A DNA stretch of 64,000 nt, taken from contig NZ_OY781925.1 in assembly GCF_963677305.1 (NCBI RefSeq), positions 2,333,501 through 2,397,500 on the forward strand, given 5' to 3'. This stretch comes from an uncultured Holophaga sp. GTDB lineage: Bacteria; Acidobacteriota; Holophagae; Holophagales; Holophagaceae. The translations under genes and the position numbers were made by a program. Positions 51,576 to 61,200 of this stretch are shown here, piece after piece. Position 1 is the stretch's first letter, and each line of letters starts with the position of its first letter. The notes under the pieces were generated by a model. The model had not been told where the DNA came from. It did not search any database and saw only the letters and a program-made list of their open reading frames with translations.

Positions 51576-52025
51576 TCATGCCCGCCACGCGAGGGCGCCG
51601 GTGGGACAGGTGGCCACACAGGGCGGTGCCTCCCGCCCGGACTCGAGACGCCCGTTGCAGAGGTCGCACTTCTGCATCTTCCCCTCGGTCCCGAACTGGG
51701 GCACCCCTTCCGGGCAGGCGTCCAGACATACACGGCAGCCCACGCAGGCCTCCTGATCCACAGCCACGACGCCCTCAGGGTTCCTCGGGGCGATGGCCCC
51801 CACGGGACAGGCGTCCACACAGGGAGCCCCGGCGCATTGGTGGCAGGCGCTCATGGCCGCATTGCAGCGGACCTCGGGAAAGACCCCCTGCCAGACCCGC
51901 CGGACCCGGCGATGGCGGATCCCTGTTTCGAGATTCCGCCAGACAGCGCAGGCCACCTCGCAGGCGTGGCACTCGATGCAGCGCGCAGGATCGAAACTGA
52001 TGGAGGGTTCCATGGAATGGGACAT
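51576..52025 (-). CDS. Four-cluster 4Fe-4S ferredoxin subunit (DmsB-like)
   Basis: 149 residues. Four cysteine groups typical of the electron-transfer subunits of DMSO-reductase-type enzymes: CIECHACEVACAV, CHQCAGAPCVDACPVGAI, CVGCRVCLDACPEG and CDLCNGRLESGREAPPCVATCPTGAL. It passes electrons to or from the molybdopterin subunit encoded two bases upstream. The ATG at 52025 starts the Fe-S part; the longer upstream frame overlaps the Mo subunit. No membrane anchor gene follows. Confidence 0.93.
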   Translation of the reverse strand: MSHSMEPSISFDPARCIECHACEVACAVWRNLETGIRHRRVRRVWQGVFPEVRCNAAMSACHQCAGAPCVDACPVGAIAPRNPEGVVAVDQEACVGCRVCLDACPEGVPQFGTEGKMQKCDLCNGRLESGREAPPCVATCPTGALAWRA

Positions 52026-52027
52026 GC

Positions 52028-54256
52028 TCAGGCCCTCCTCACTTCGACCAGGGCCTGGCTGCTCATGGCCGTCACCAGGGGATCGAAGGCCCGGTCGGGA
52101 TCCACGCTGTAGAGCAGGTTGACGTTGGCGCCCCCGTCCAGGAGGGGCGTGTCCCCCTTCCCCAGCTCGGCACAGCCCTGCCACCAACCGTGGAGGACCA
52201 TCACGGTATCGGGCCGGATGCCGGGATAGAGTTCAGCCTTCAGGCGCAGGGAACCCCGGGGGGACTCCACCACCACCCAGTCCCCCTGGGCGATGCCCCG
52301 GGCCGAAGCGGTATCGGGATGGAGGTGCAGCATAGGATCGGGTTCCAGCTCCCGCAGCGCCGGGACATGGCGCTGCCAGGAGGCGGTGAAGTTCATGGAG
52401 GTGTGGTAGTCGGAGAGGAGGAGGGGATAGCGCTCCCGCAACTCCGGCGTGGCCGTCAGACTCTCGGGGGGCTCCCGCCACTCGGGCATGGGGCTGTAGC
52501 CCTCGGCTTCGAAGGTGGTGTTGTAGAGGGCCACCTTGCCCTGGGCCAGGAAGGGAGCGCCCCCGAGCCGGGGACTCCGCCGCGCGAAGACCTGGGCATA
52601 GTTCCCGTAACGGCGTTCGCCAGGGGGGAAGCAGATACCAGTGGGATGAGCCCGCAGCGCCTCCAGGGTGAGCCCGAAGGGCTGGAGCTGTTCGTCCATG
52701 GCCGCCTCGACGCTCCCATCCCAGAAGTCCTTGCCGTAGCCCATGGCCACCCCGAGGTCGATGAGGAGTTCCACCATGGACTTGTAGTCCCCCAGGGGCT
52801 CGATCACCTTCCGGCGGGCCATGAGCCAGCCCCCCCGCCCGTCAAAGGAGCAGCCGGACTCGTAGGGGGTGGCGGTGGGCATCACGATATCGGCGTAGGC
52901 CATGTCGGCGGTGCGGGCCACATCGGCCACCACATAGAAGTCCAGCTTGGCGAGGGCCTCCAGAACGTGACGGGAGCCCCGGGTGCTCACCGAGGGCTGG
53001 GTGCCCGGGGCGATGACCGCCCGGATGGGATAGGGCTTCTCCGTCAGGATGCTGTCGAAGATCCGGTAGTAGGCCGAGGCCGGCCCCTCGATGAAGGGCT
53101 GGAAGGGCCGGGGGAATTCCGGCCCCACGAGCTTGTCCAGCAGCTCCGGGGTGTAGCGCTCCCGCAGCATGATGTCCCTGGGCATGGGCATGGTGGAGAG
53201 GGCCCCCATGGGCCCGCCGAAGACATTACCCCCGGGCTGGTCCAGGTGCCCCGTGATGGCGATGAGGATGGCCACCGCCCGGATGGCATCGCTGGCAGAG
53301 GGGGCGTGCTCCACCCCGTTCCCCAGATCGATGCAGGCCCGGGGGGTGGTGGCGTAGAGCCGGGCCAGCTCGCGGATCTGCGCGGCGGGCACCCCCGTGA
53401 TGGCCTCAGCCCACTCCGGGGGATACTGCCGGACGTGGTCCTCGAGCTCGCCATAGCCATGGCACCACTGCTCTACAAAGGCCCGGTCCACCAGCCCCTC
53501 CCCCATCACCACATGGAGCATGGCCAGGGCCAGGGCTGCATCGGTGCCGGGGCGCAGGGGCACCCAGATATCAGCCATCCCCGAGTCCGGCTCGATGGAG
53601 GGCTTGATGGCCACCAGTCTGGCCCCCCTGGCCTTGGCCTCCACCATGAGCCGGGGTCCCGGGGTGGCCGGTCCCGAATAGACGGGCTGACGCCCCCAAT
53701 AGATCACCAGGTCGCTCTTGGGGATCTCGGGACCGGGCCAGTCCGCCAGGGTGTACATGAAGCCGAAGGCCCGCTGCATGGCGCAGATGCCGCTGTGTCC
53801 GTAGTTGGGGCTGCCGTGGACCGTGAGGAAGCGCCGGAGGTGGTCGCTGTAGCTCCTCAGGGCCGGGGAGAGGATGGCCAGGGACTCCGGTCCGTAGGCT
53901 GCCTTCTGCTTCAGCAGGGTCTCCGCGATGACCCCGATGGCATCATCCCAGGAGATGCGCTCAAAGCGCCCTTCCCCCTTGGCCCCCACCCGGCGCAGGG
54001 GGTGGGTGAGCCGCTCGGGGGAATAGACCCACTGCGGCGCCGCGTGGGCCTTGGGGCAGAGGCTCCCCCGGTTGACCGGGGACTCGGCCATGCCCGCACA
54101 TCGTACAAAGCGGCCCTCCTTGACAAAGGCATAGATGCCGCAGCTCATGGGACCTGGACCACACATGGCGCAGAAGGCGGGCACCAGCGTCTCGCCGTTG
54201 CGCTGGGCCAGCCGCCGGGCCCCTTCGAGGGTGAGTGGAGAGTGGGCTTCCGCCAT
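52028..54256 (-). CDS. Molybdopterin oxidoreductase, DMSO-reductase superfamily
   Basis: 742 residues. The N-terminal 4Fe-4S site has Cys 29, 32, 39 and 67 (FCAMCGPGPMSCG ... GSLCPKA). Pterin-binding regions include ISWDDAIGVIAETL, PKSDLVIYWGRQPVYSGPA and DIWVPLRPGTDAALALAM. Cys 158 in HSGICAMQRAFGF is the likely Mo ligand. The C-terminal domain contains MLHLHPDTASARGIAQGDWVVVES. There is no twin-arginine signal, so it works in the cytoplasm. It resembles polysulfide/thiosulfate reductases and acetylene hydratase; the substrate is unknown. Confidence 0.9.
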   Translation of the reverse strand: MAEAHSPLTLEGARRLAQRNGETLVPAFCAMCGPGPMSCGIYAFVKEGRFVRCAGMAESPVNRGSLCPKAHAAPQWVYSPERLTHPLRRVGAKGEGRFERISWDDAIGVIAETLLKQKAAYGPESLAILSPALRSYSDHLRRFLTVHGSPNYGHSGICAMQRAFGFMYTLADWPGPEIPKSDLVIYWGRQPVYSGPATPGPRLMVEAKARGARLVAIKPSIEPDSGMADIWVPLRPGTDAALALAMLHVVMGEGLVDRAFVEQWCHGYGELEDHVRQYPPEWAEAITGVPAAQIRELARLYATTPRACIDLGNGVEHAPSASDAIRAVAILIAITGHLDQPGGNVFGGPMGALSTMPMPRDIMLRERYTPELLDKLVGPEFPRPFQPFIEGPASAYYRIFDSILTEKPYPIRAVIAPGTQPSVSTRGSRHVLEALAKLDFYVVADVARTADMAYADIVMPTATPYESGCSFDGRGGWLMARRKVIEPLGDYKSMVELLIDLGVAMGYGKDFWDGSVEAAMDEQLQPFGLTLEALRAHPTGICFPPGERRYGNYAQVFARRSPRLGGAPFLAQGKVALYNTTFEAEGYSPMPEWREPPESLTATPELRERYPLLLSDYHTSMNFTASWQRHVPALRELEPDPMLHLHPDTASARGIAQGDWVVVESPRGSLRLKAELYPGIRPDTVMVLHGWWQGCAELGKGDTPLLDGGANVNLLYSVDPDRAFDPLVTAMSSQALVEVRRA

Positions 54257-55114
54257 GACGGTTCCTTGGGGTCTGCAAGGCCCACCCTACTCTCCTACCC
54301 GCAGGGACGGAAGCCTCCCCGCTGTTGTCCGCAGCCTGTGGAGCAAGAATGCGCCCCAGCCCATCCAAGTGACCCGAATCCCCTTCCACCTCAGGCGGAA
54401 TCCAGCGTGGACGCGCTCTTCGCGGCAATCCGCAAGCCCTGCTGAAAACCTTGCGGGGTGCCCCCACCCCGCCTTGGGGGCCAAGGGGAAGTCCGGAATG
54501 CCACCAAAAAGGGGCACTCGCAGGACATCGGCACCCGGGACCCCAAATGCCAACGACCCGCACCATCCCCCCCGGAAGGAGCAGGGAGGATGAGGCGGGC
54601 GGCTCTCCCAAAGAGCGATATAAATTTTGATACATAACGGATCACCTGGCAAGCATTTGTTTGCCGGATCCTGGTGATCGGCCTGACTCAGCTTGGGCAT
54701 GGGGGGAGCAGGGGCCAAGGAAGGGCAAGGTCCCACAGAGGGACTCCACCACATCCCAGGGAAGGAAACCCGGTCCAAGGGATCACCTCCAGACATGGCT
54801 TCTGGATGGGTTCCCGTACCGACTCAGACGCGTACCCAGATGGAGAAGATGACGGACTGGCCTTCCCCAATCGCCGGGGTACCGAATCAGGACCCCGGAA
54901 CTCACCCAGGCGGAGACGAGTCGGTAAGCAGATAATTCATATTATTATTGTTATTTTGTTACTTATTCTTTTTTCTTACTTTCCTTATCATTTTAGTTTA
55001 CTTTTTTGATTGACCCCTTTGCATTCCTCCTTTAGCCTGCATTCCAGACCCGGACCGGCCAGCACCCCGGCTCGCTCTGACCCCTTCTGCATGCGTCCAC
55101 TGAAAGGCCCCGAC
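54257..55114. other. 858-bp divergent intergenic region
   Basis: No gene seen. The left third is GC-rich leader of the Mo enzyme. At 54617-54637 an AT-rich stretch (TATAAATTTTGATACAT) could hold divergent promoters. 54640-54646 pairs with 54673-54679 (GATCACC/GGTGATC), with an inner GGCAA/TTGCC pair. 54940-55014 is a very T-rich strip upstream of the sulfate-binding protein gene. I looked for SAM, cobalamin and Moco riboswitch cores and found none I trust. Confidence 0.55.
54640..54679 (+). other. Two-tier hairpin in the Mo-enzyme/sulfate operon gap
   Basis: Outer stem GATCACC/GGTGATC (54640-54646, 54673-54679), inner pairing of GGCAA with TTGCC. It lies just beyond an AT-rich promoter-like patch and could be a leader RNA element or a binding site. 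Confidence 0.45.
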
Positions 55115-56116
55115 ATGAAGCTTCGCCCAAGGACCTTCCTCGCCATCCTGCTGAGCTTCGGAGCCCTCAGCGCCCAGGCCCAGGTAAAGCTCCTCAATGT
55201 CTCCTATGACCCCACCCGGGAGCTCTATCAGGACATCAACCAGGCCTTCGCCAGGCAATGGAAGGCCAGGACCGGCCAGGATGTGAGCATTCAGCAGAGC
55301 CACGGCGGCTCCGGCAAGCAGGCCCGCTCAGTGCTGGACGGCCTCCAGGCCGATGTGGTGACCCTGGCCCTGGCCTATGACATCGACGCCCTGGCCCAGC
55401 ACCGGAAGCTCCTGCCCCCCGACTGGCAATCCAGGCTGCCCCACAACAGCACCCCCTTCGGCAGCACCATCGTGTTCCTGGTGCGCAAGGGCAATCCCAA
55501 GGGCATCCGCGACTGGCCCGACCTCATCAAGCCTGGCGTCCAGGTCATCACCCCCAACCCCAAGACCTCCGGCGGCGCCCGCTGGAACTTCCTGGCGGCC
55601 TGGGGCTGGGCCCAGCGGGCCAACGGCGGCGACTGGTACAGGGCCAAGGCCTATGTGACTGAGCTCTTCAGGCATGTGCCCGTAATGGACTCGGGGGCCC
55701 GAGGCGCCACCACCACCTTTGCAGAGCGTGGCCTGGGGGATGTGCTCCTGACCTGGGAGAACGAGGCCATCCTGGCCAAGCAGGAGCTGGGCCGGGACAG
55801 GTTCGACATCGTCACCCCCAGCGTGAGCATCCTGGCGGAACCCCCGGTGGCCCTGGTCACCCGGAACGCCGAGCGCCACGGCACCACCCAGGTGGCCCAG
55901 GCCTACCTGGACTTCCTCTTCACCCCGGAAGGCCAGAGGATCGGTGCCCGGCACCACTACCGCCCCACGGACCCTGCGGTGCAGAAGGCCAGCGCCCGGC
56001 AGTTCCCACCCGTAAGGTTCTTCACCATCCACGACACTTTCGGGGGCTGGCAGAAGGCCCAGGAAGGCTACTTCAAGGATGGCGGCGTCTTTGACCAGAT
56101 CTATCAGCCCAAGTAG
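55115..56116 (+). CDS. Sulfate ABC transporter, periplasmic sulfate-binding protein
   Basis: 333 residues of the Sbp/CysP type. Signal peptide with cleavage near [10 protein letters not shown]. The ligand-binding segments are [36 protein letters not shown] (in parts), [18 protein letters not shown] and [29 protein letters not shown] is also typical. AAAGG precedes the ATG at 55115 by seven bases. It delivers sulfate or thiosulfate to CysTWA, encoded 1.6 kb downstream. Confidence 0.94.
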   Translation: MKLRPRTFLAILLSFGALSAQAQVKLLNVSYDPTRELYQDINQAFARQWKARTGQDVSIQQSHGGSGKQARSVLDGLQADVVTLALAYDIDALAQHRKLLPPDWQSRLPHNSTPFGSTIVFLVRKGNPKGIRDWPDLIKPGVQVITPNPKTSGGARWNFLAAWGWAQRANGGDWYRAKAYVTELFRHVPVMDSGARGATTTFAERGLGDVLLTWENEAILAKQELGRDRFDIVTPSVSILAEPPVALVTRNAERHGTTQVAQAYLDFLFTPEGQRIGARHHYRPTDPAVQKASARQFPPVRFFTIHDTFGGWQKAQEGYFKDGGVFDQIYQPK

Positions 56117-56143
56117 TCTCACCCTGTGAAGGAGGCACGACCC

Positions 56144-57433
56144 ATGAGCAAGTCCTACCGTCCCGAAACCATCGCCCTGCATGGTGGCCAGGAGCCCGAT
56201 CCCACCACCCTGAGCCGGGCCGTGCCCATCCACCGCACCAGTTCCTACGTATTCAAGAACACCGAGCATGCCGCCAACCTCTTTGCCCTCAAGGAGCTCG
56301 GCAACATCTACACCCGCCTGGGCGGCCCCACCCAGGACGTCCTGGAGCAGCGGGTGAGCTTGCTGGAGGGGGGTGCCGCCTCGCTGGCCCTGGCCTCCGG
56401 CACCTCCGCCATCTTCTACGCCATCATCACCCTGGCCCAGGCGGGCGATGAGATCGTCAGCGCCAACAACCTCTACGGCGGCACCTACACCCAGTTCGAC
56501 GCCATCCTGCCCTCCCTGGGCATCAAGACCACCTTTGTGGACCCCAAGGACCCGGAGAACTTCCAGGCCGCCATCACCCCCAAGACTCGCGCCCTCTACA
56601 TCGAGACCATCGGCAACCCCCTGCTGGATGTGGTGGACATCGAGCAGATCGCCGAAGTGGCCCACCGCAACGGCCTGCCCCTCATCGTGGATGCCACCTT
56701 CTCCACCCCCTACCTGCTGAAGACCATCGAGTACGGCGCCGATATCGTGGTGCAGTCCCTCACCAAGTGGATCGGCGGGCATGGCACCGGCATCGGCGGC
56801 ATCATCACCGATTCCGGCAAGTTCAACTGGAAGAGCGAAAAGCACCCGCTCTTCAACGCGCCGGATCCCAACTATCACGGGCTGCGCTGGGCCCATGACC
56901 TGCCCGAGCCCCTGGCCCCCATGGCCTTCATCCTGCGTGCCCGCACCGTGCCCCTGCGCAACCTGGGTGCCGCCATCGCACCGGACAACGCCTGGCTCTT
57001 CCTCCAGGGCCTGGAGACCCTGCCCCTGCGCATGATCCGCCACAGCGAGAACGCCCTGAAGGTGGCCCAGTTCCTCCAGAAGCACCCCAAGGTCAGCTGG
57101 GTGCGCTATCCGGGTCTGCCTGGCGACCCCGGCCACGAACTGGCGAAGAAGTATCTCAAGAAAGGCTTCGGCGGCATGGTGGTCTTCGGCATCAAGGGCG
57201 GGCGCGAAGCCGGTGCCAGACTCATCGACAGCATCCCCCTCTTCTCCCACCTGGCCAACGTGGGTGATGCCAAGAGCCTGATCATCCACCCCGCCAGCAC
57301 CACCCACTCCCAGCTCACCGACGAGCAGCAGATCGCCGGCGGCCTGGCCCCCGATCTGGTGCGCCTCTCCATCGGCATCGAGCACATCGATGACATTCTC
57401 GAAGCCCTGGAAGAAGGACTCTCCAAGGCCTGA
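56144..57433 (+). CDS. O-acetylhomoserine sulfhydrylase (PLP)
   Basis: 429 residues of the Cys/Met metabolism PLP family. IALHGGQEPDPTTLSRAVPIHRTSSYVF (in parts) and YTRLGGPTQDVLEQRVSLLEGG identify the O-acetylhomoserine aminocarboxypropyltransferase branch (MetY). PLP Lys lies in SLTKWIGGHGTGIGG. It fixes sulfide from the neighbouring assimilation genes into homocysteine. GAAGGAGG precedes the ATG at 56144; an upstream GTG is disfavoured. It may be co-transcribed with the sulfate-binding protein, 27 bases apart. Confidence 0.93.
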   Translation: MSKSYRPETIALHGGQEPDPTTLSRAVPIHRTSSYVFKNTEHAANLFALKELGNIYTRLGGPTQDVLEQRVSLLEGGAASLALASGTSAIFYAIITLAQAGDEIVSANNLYGGTYTQFDAILPSLGIKTTFVDPKDPENFQAAITPKTRALYIETIGNPLLDVVDIEQIAEVAHRNGLPLIVDATFSTPYLLKTIEYGADIVVQSLTKWIGGHGTGIGGIITDSGKFNWKSEKHPLFNAPDPNYHGLRWAHDLPEPLAPMAFILRARTVPLRNLGAAIAPDNAWLFLQGLETLPLRMIRHSENALKVAQFLQKHPKVSWVRYPGLPGDPGHELAKKYLKKGFGGMVVFGIKGGREAGARLIDSIPLFSHLANVGDAKSLIIHPASTTHSQLTDEQQIAGGLAPDLVRLSIGIEHIDDILEALEEGLSKA

Positions 57434-57450
57434 CCCATCCCTCCCACAGG

Positions 57451-57484
57451 AAAGCCCGGAGCCCACGCGGTTCCGGGCTTTTTT
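57451..57484 (+). terminator. Intrinsic terminator after the sulfhydrylase gene
   Basis: AAAGCCCGGA (57451-57460) pairs with TCCGGGCTTT (57472-57481), 11-base loop, six T in all. It separates the binding-protein/sulfhydrylase unit from cysTWA. Confidence 0.9.
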
Positions 57485-57568
57485 CATGGCCAAGCCGGAG
57501 GGGTCCCCTTCTTTCGCGATATCCATGTAAGACCTTTTAAATCTATTTTTAATTTCAAAGTATTTTAC

Positions 57569-57598
57569 TTGACTTCAAAGACAAACAAAGGGCATACT
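57569..57598 (+). promoter_or_regulatory. Promoter of the cysTWA-H operon
   Basis: TTGACT (57569-57574), 18-base spacer and CATACT (57593-57598) in an AT-rich patch between terminator and cysT. Confidence 0.5.
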
Positions 57599-57604
57599 CA
57601 AGTA

Positions 57605-57625
57605 TTCTTACTTTTAAGGTAAGAA
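57605..57625. promoter_or_regulatory. Inverted repeat TTCTTAC-N7-GTAAGAA
   Basis: A perfect 7-bp palindrome with a 7-base spacer directly after the predicted -10 box of the cys promoter. The place fits a repressor or activator site for sulfur control. No regulator gene is adjacent. Confidence 0.55.
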
Positions 57626-57759
57626 AAATCAGGGGCCACCCCATGAGCCTGCCCCTCTCCTCCCCTCGCTGTCCCCAGCACCGCTCCCTATGCCGCGAAT
57701 CTCCGCCGATTACGACCGGCCGGGAGAAGCTCTGCCCCGATCCACTCCTGGAGGAAGCC

Positions 57760-58581
57760 ATGACACGCAGCTGCACCCAGCGATCCCCGGGCTTCGGCCT
57801 GAGCCTCGGCATCACGGTGGCCTTCCTGAGCCTCCTGGTGATCCTTCCCCTGGCCGCCCTGGGGTCCAATGCCCTCAAACTGGGGCCCTCCGATTTCTGG
57901 CACACCGTCACCTCCGCCCGGGTGCTGGCTTCGTATCGGGTCAGCTTCGGCGCGGCCTTCCTGGCCGCCCTGATGAACGCCTTTGCCGGCCTCATCGTGG
58001 CCTGGGTGCTGGTGCGTTACCGCCTCCCCGGCAAGCGCCTCCTGGATGCCCTCATCGACCTGCCCTTCGCCCTCCCCACCGCCGTGGCCGGCATCGCCCT
58101 CACCCAGCTCTACGCGCCCCAGGGCTGGTTCGGCCAACTGCTGCCCTTCAAGGTCGCCTACACCCCCCTGGGCATCAGCGTCGCGCTTCTCTTCATCGGC
58201 CTGCCCTTCGTGGTGCGCACCCTCCAGCCCGTGCTGGAGGAACTGGGCACGGAGCTGGAGGAGGCCGCCGGAACCCTGGGGGCCTCCCGCTGGCAGACCC
58301 TGCGCCGCATCATCCTGCCGGAGCTGCTGCCCGCCCTGGTCACGGGCTTCGCCCTGGCCTTCGCCAGGGGCATCGGGGAATACGGCAGCGTGGTCTTCAT
58401 CAGCGGCAATATGCCCATGAAGACCGAGATCACCCCCCTGCTCATCATCACCAAGCTGGAGCAGTACGAGTACCCCGAAGCCACCGCCATCGCCCTCGTG
58501 ATGCTTGGCCTCTCCTTCGTGATGCTCCTGGTGGTCAACCTCCTGCAGCGCTGCCTCTCCGTGAAGGTGAACCATGGCTAG
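57760..58581 (+). CDS. cysT: Sulfate ABC transporter permease CysT (CysU)
   Basis: 273 residues, about six helices. The permease EAA loop is [29 protein letters not shown] (in parts). [48 protein letters not shown] (in parts) identify the sulfate transporter branch. An earlier ATG at 57643 would add a non-conserved 39-residue stretch; the ATG at 57760 after GGAGGAA is chosen. Overlaps cysW by eight bases. Confidence 0.94.
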   Translation: MTRSCTQRSPGFGLSLGITVAFLSLLVILPLAALGSNALKLGPSDFWHTVTSARVLASYRVSFGAAFLAALMNAFAGLIVAWVLVRYRLPGKRLLDALIDLPFALPTAVAGIALTQLYAPQGWFGQLLPFKVAYTPLGISVALLFIGLPFVVRTLQPVLEELGTELEEAAGTLGASRWQTLRRIILPELLPALVTGFALAFARGIGEYGSVVFISGNMPMKTEITPLLIITKLEQYEYPEATAIALVMLGLSFVMLLVVNLLQRCLSVKVNHG

Positions 58582-59419
58582 CCACTCCCGCGATCCCCTC
58601 TGGGCCCGCACCCTCCTCATCACCTTCGCCCTGGCCTTCCTGGCGGTGGCGCTGGTGGCACCCCTGGTGGCGGTCTTCCATGAGGCTCTGAGGGGTGGCA
58701 TCGCCCTCTATTTCGCCGCCTTCAAGGACCCCAACGCCTGGTCCGCCATCCGCCTGAGCCTCATGGCAGCCATCTCCGCCGTGGTGCTCAACACCCTCTT
58801 CGGCTTGGCCGCCGCCTGGCTCCTGGCCCGCTTCCGCTTCCGGGGCAAGGGGCTGCTCACCACCCTCATCGACATCCCCTTCGTGGTCTCACCGGTGGTG
58901 GCCGGCCTCATCTTCATCCTGCTCTTCGGGGCCAGCGGCTGGTTCGGCCCCTGGCTGGACGACCACAACATCCGCGTGGTCTTCGCCCTGCCGGGCATCA
59001 TCCTGGCCACGGTCTTCGTGAGCCTGCCCTTTGTGGCCCGGGAGATCCTGCCCACCCTGCAGGCCCAGGGCACGGAGGAGGAAGAGGCCGCCCGCATGCT
59101 CGGCGCCTCCAGCCTGCGGGTCTTCTGGAGCATCACCCTCCCCAATATCCGCTGGGCCCTCTTCAGCGGCATCGTGCTCTGCAGCGCCCGCGCCCTGGGC
59201 GAGTTCGGAGCCGTCTCCGTGGTGTCCGGCCACGTGCGGGGCGAGACCAACACCCTGCCCCTCCACATCGAGATCCTCTACAACGAGTACCACTTCACCG
59301 CCGCCTTCGCCTGCGCCTCCCTGCTCTCCCTGGTGGCCCTGGTGACCCTGGTCCTGAAGGCCTTCCTGGAATGGCGCATCCGCACCGCCGCCCAGCGCGC
59401 CCTGGAGATTTCCGCATGA
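58574..59419 (+). CDS. cysW: Sulfate ABC transporter permease CysW
   Basis: 281 residues, second inner-membrane permease. [29 protein letters not shown] (in parts) and the EAA-type loop [26 protein letters not shown] are characteristic, as is [27 protein letters not shown] (in parts). Overlaps cysT upstream and cysA (ATGA) downstream. Confidence 0.95.
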   Translation: MASHSRDPLWARTLLITFALAFLAVALVAPLVAVFHEALRGGIALYFAAFKDPNAWSAIRLSLMAAISAVVLNTLFGLAAAWLLARFRFRGKGLLTTLIDIPFVVSPVVAGLIFILLFGASGWFGPWLDDHNIRVVFALPGIILATVFVSLPFVAREILPTLQAQGTEEEEAARMLGASSLRVFWSITLPNIRWALFSGIVLCSARALGEFGAVSVVSGHVRGETNTLPLHIEILYNEYHFTAAFACASLLSLVALVTLVLKAFLEWRIRTAAQRALEISA

Positions 59420-60507
59420 GCATCGAGATTGCCAATGTCACCAAGCGCTTCGGGGGGCACACCGTCCTCGAGGACCTGAACCTGAAGGTGGCCCCCGGCG
59501 AGCTGGTGGCCCTCCTGGGTCCCTCGGGCTCCGGCAAGACCACCCTGCTCCGCATCATCGCCGGTCTCGAACAGGCCGACTCCGGCACCGTGCGCCTCAA
59601 TGGCCGGGATATCCAGTCGGCCCCCATCGACCAGCGCCGGGTGGGCTTCGTCTTCCAGCACTATGCCCTCTTCCGCCACATGACCATCTTCGACAACGTG
59701 GCCTTCGGGCTGGATGTGCGCCCCAAGGCGACCCGGCTCTCCAAGAAGGACATCGCCGACAAGGTGCGGGAGTTGCTCTCCCTGGTGCAGCTGGAGTGGG
59801 TGGCGGACCGCTACCCTCACCAGCTCTCCGGCGGCCAGCGCCAGCGAGTGGCCCTGGCCCGAGCCCTGGCGGTGGAGCCCGAGGTGCTGCTGCTGGACGA
59901 GCCCTTCGGCGCACTGGATGCCAAAGTCCGCGCCGAGCTGCGCCGCTGGCTGCGACAGCTCCACGACACCACCGGCATCACCAGCCTCTTCGTCACCCAC
60001 GACCAGGAGGAGGCCCTCGAGGTCTCGGACCGCATCGCGGTGCTCAACCAGGGGCGACTGGAGCAGGAGGGCACCCCCTCCGAGGTCTACGAGCACCCCG
60101 CCACCCCCTTTATCTTCCACTTCCTGGGAGATGTGAACCTCTTCCACGGCCGGGTCCACCAGGGCCAGGCGGAGTTGGCGGGGGTCACCCTGGCCGCCCC
60201 GGAGCACGATAGCGCCCACGATGCCCCGGCGGTGGGTTTCGTTCGGCCCCACGATGTGGAACTGAGCCGCGACCCCGAACCCGGCGCCCTGGTGGCGGAG
60301 ATCACCGGCATCCACAGCGTGGGCCCCATCGCCCGGGTCACCCTGCGGGAGCGGGAGACCCTCCGCACCCTGGAGGCGGCCCTCCCCATCGAGCGCCTGA
60401 GAGCCCGGCGATTCACGGTGGGCGAGGTGGTCTTCGCCTCCCCCCGCCAGGTGAAGGTCTTCCTCGCCCCCTACAAGCCCACCGAAACCGCCACCTGGGG
60501 GATTTGA
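59416..60507 (+). CDS. cysA: Sulfate ABC transporter ATP-binding protein CysA
   Basis: 363 residues. Walker [16 protein letters not shown]-loop [21 protein letters not shown] (in parts), ABC signature [16 protein letters not shown], Walker [13 protein letters not shown] and the H-switch [14 protein letters not shown]-like domain (about 240-355) follows, as in CysA. The ATG at 59416 overlaps the cysW stop; a longer frame upstream is not used. One base before cysH. Confidence 0.96.
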   Translation: MSIEIANVTKRFGGHTVLEDLNLKVAPGELVALLGPSGSGKTTLLRIIAGLEQADSGTVRLNGRDIQSAPIDQRRVGFVFQHYALFRHMTIFDNVAFGLDVRPKATRLSKKDIADKVRELLSLVQLEWVADRYPHQLSGGQRQRVALARALAVEPEVLLLDEPFGALDAKVRAELRRWLRQLHDTTGITSLFVTHDQEEALEVSDRIAVLNQGRLEQEGTPSEVYEHPATPFIFHFLGDVNLFHGRVHQGQAELAGVTLAAPEHDSAHDAPAVGFVRPHDVELSRDPEPGALVAEITGIHSVGPIARVTLRERETLRTLEAALPIERLRARRFTVGEVVFASPRQVKVFLAPYKPTETATWGI

Positions 60508-60508
60508 C

Positions 60509-61189
60509 ATGACCTTGCCCACCTTCAAGACCGCCGAGGAGACCCTGACCTGGGCCGTGGATCGCTTCGGCAGCAAGCTCACCTTCGCCAACAGCTTCGG
60601 CGCCGAGGACATGGTGGTCCTGGACCTGCTCCTGAAGGCCGATCCCAAGGCCCGGGTCTTCCTCCTGGACACCGGTCGCCTCCATCAGGAGACCTACGAG
60701 CTCATCGATAAGACCCGCTATCGCTATGGTCGGGGCTTCGAGGTCTACGCCCCCCAGGCCCCCGCCCTGGAACAGCTCCTCACCGAGAAGGGCCCCAACT
60801 CCTTCTACGACTCCGTGGAGGCCCGCAAGGCCTGCTGCTACCTCCGGAAGGTGGAGCCCCTGGGCCGCGCCCTGTCCGGGGTCGAGGCCTGGATCACCGG
60901 CCAGCGCCGCCGCCAGTCCCTCACCCGCACCGAGCTGGCCCAGGTGGAGATCGATGAGGCCCATGGTGGCATCCACAAGCTCAACCCCCTGGCGGACTGG
61001 AGCGAGGAGCAGGTCTGGGCCTACATCAAGGCGCACAAGCTCCCCACCAACAAGCTCCACGACCAGGGCTACCCCTCCATCGGATGCGCCCCCTGCACCC
61101 GGGCCATCAAGCCCGGCGAGGACCTCCGCGCCGGACGGTGGTGGTGGGAGGACCCCGAACACAAGGAGTGCGGCTTGCACCGCAGATGA
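60509..61189 (+). CDS. cysH: Adenylyl-sulfate reductase, iron-sulfur type (CysH)
   Basis: 226 residues. PP-loop-like nucleotide site FANSFGAEDMVVLDLL and the family block LNPLADWSEEQVWAYIKAHKLP. Two cysteine pairs, ARKACCYLRKVEPL and GYPSIGCAPCTRA, bind the [4Fe-4S] cluster of APS reductases; the catalytic Cys is in the C-terminal ECGLH. So it reduces APS with thioredoxin, not PAPS. It follows cysA by one base. Confidence 0.93.
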   Translation: MTLPTFKTAEETLTWAVDRFGSKLTFANSFGAEDMVVLDLLLKADPKARVFLLDTGRLHQETYELIDKTRYRYGRGFEVYAPQAPALEQLLTEKGPNSFYDSVEARKACCYLRKVEPLGRALSGVEAWITGQRRRQSLTRTELAQVEIDEAHGGIHKLNPLADWSEEQVWAYIKAHKLPTNKLHDQGYPSIGCAPCTRAIKPGEDLRAGRWWWEDPEHKECGLHRR

Positions 61190-61200
61190 AAAGCAAATTT

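Noticed and set aside
52190..54445. 751-codon plus-strand frame opposite the molybdopterin enzyme
   Set aside because: Antisense shadow of a well-matched oxidoreductase.
54257..55114. SAM, cobalamin or molybdenum-cofactor riboswitch upstream of the sulfur and Mo genes
   Set aside because: Gene context made this attractive, but I could not find any of the conserved cores; left as an unexplained structured region.
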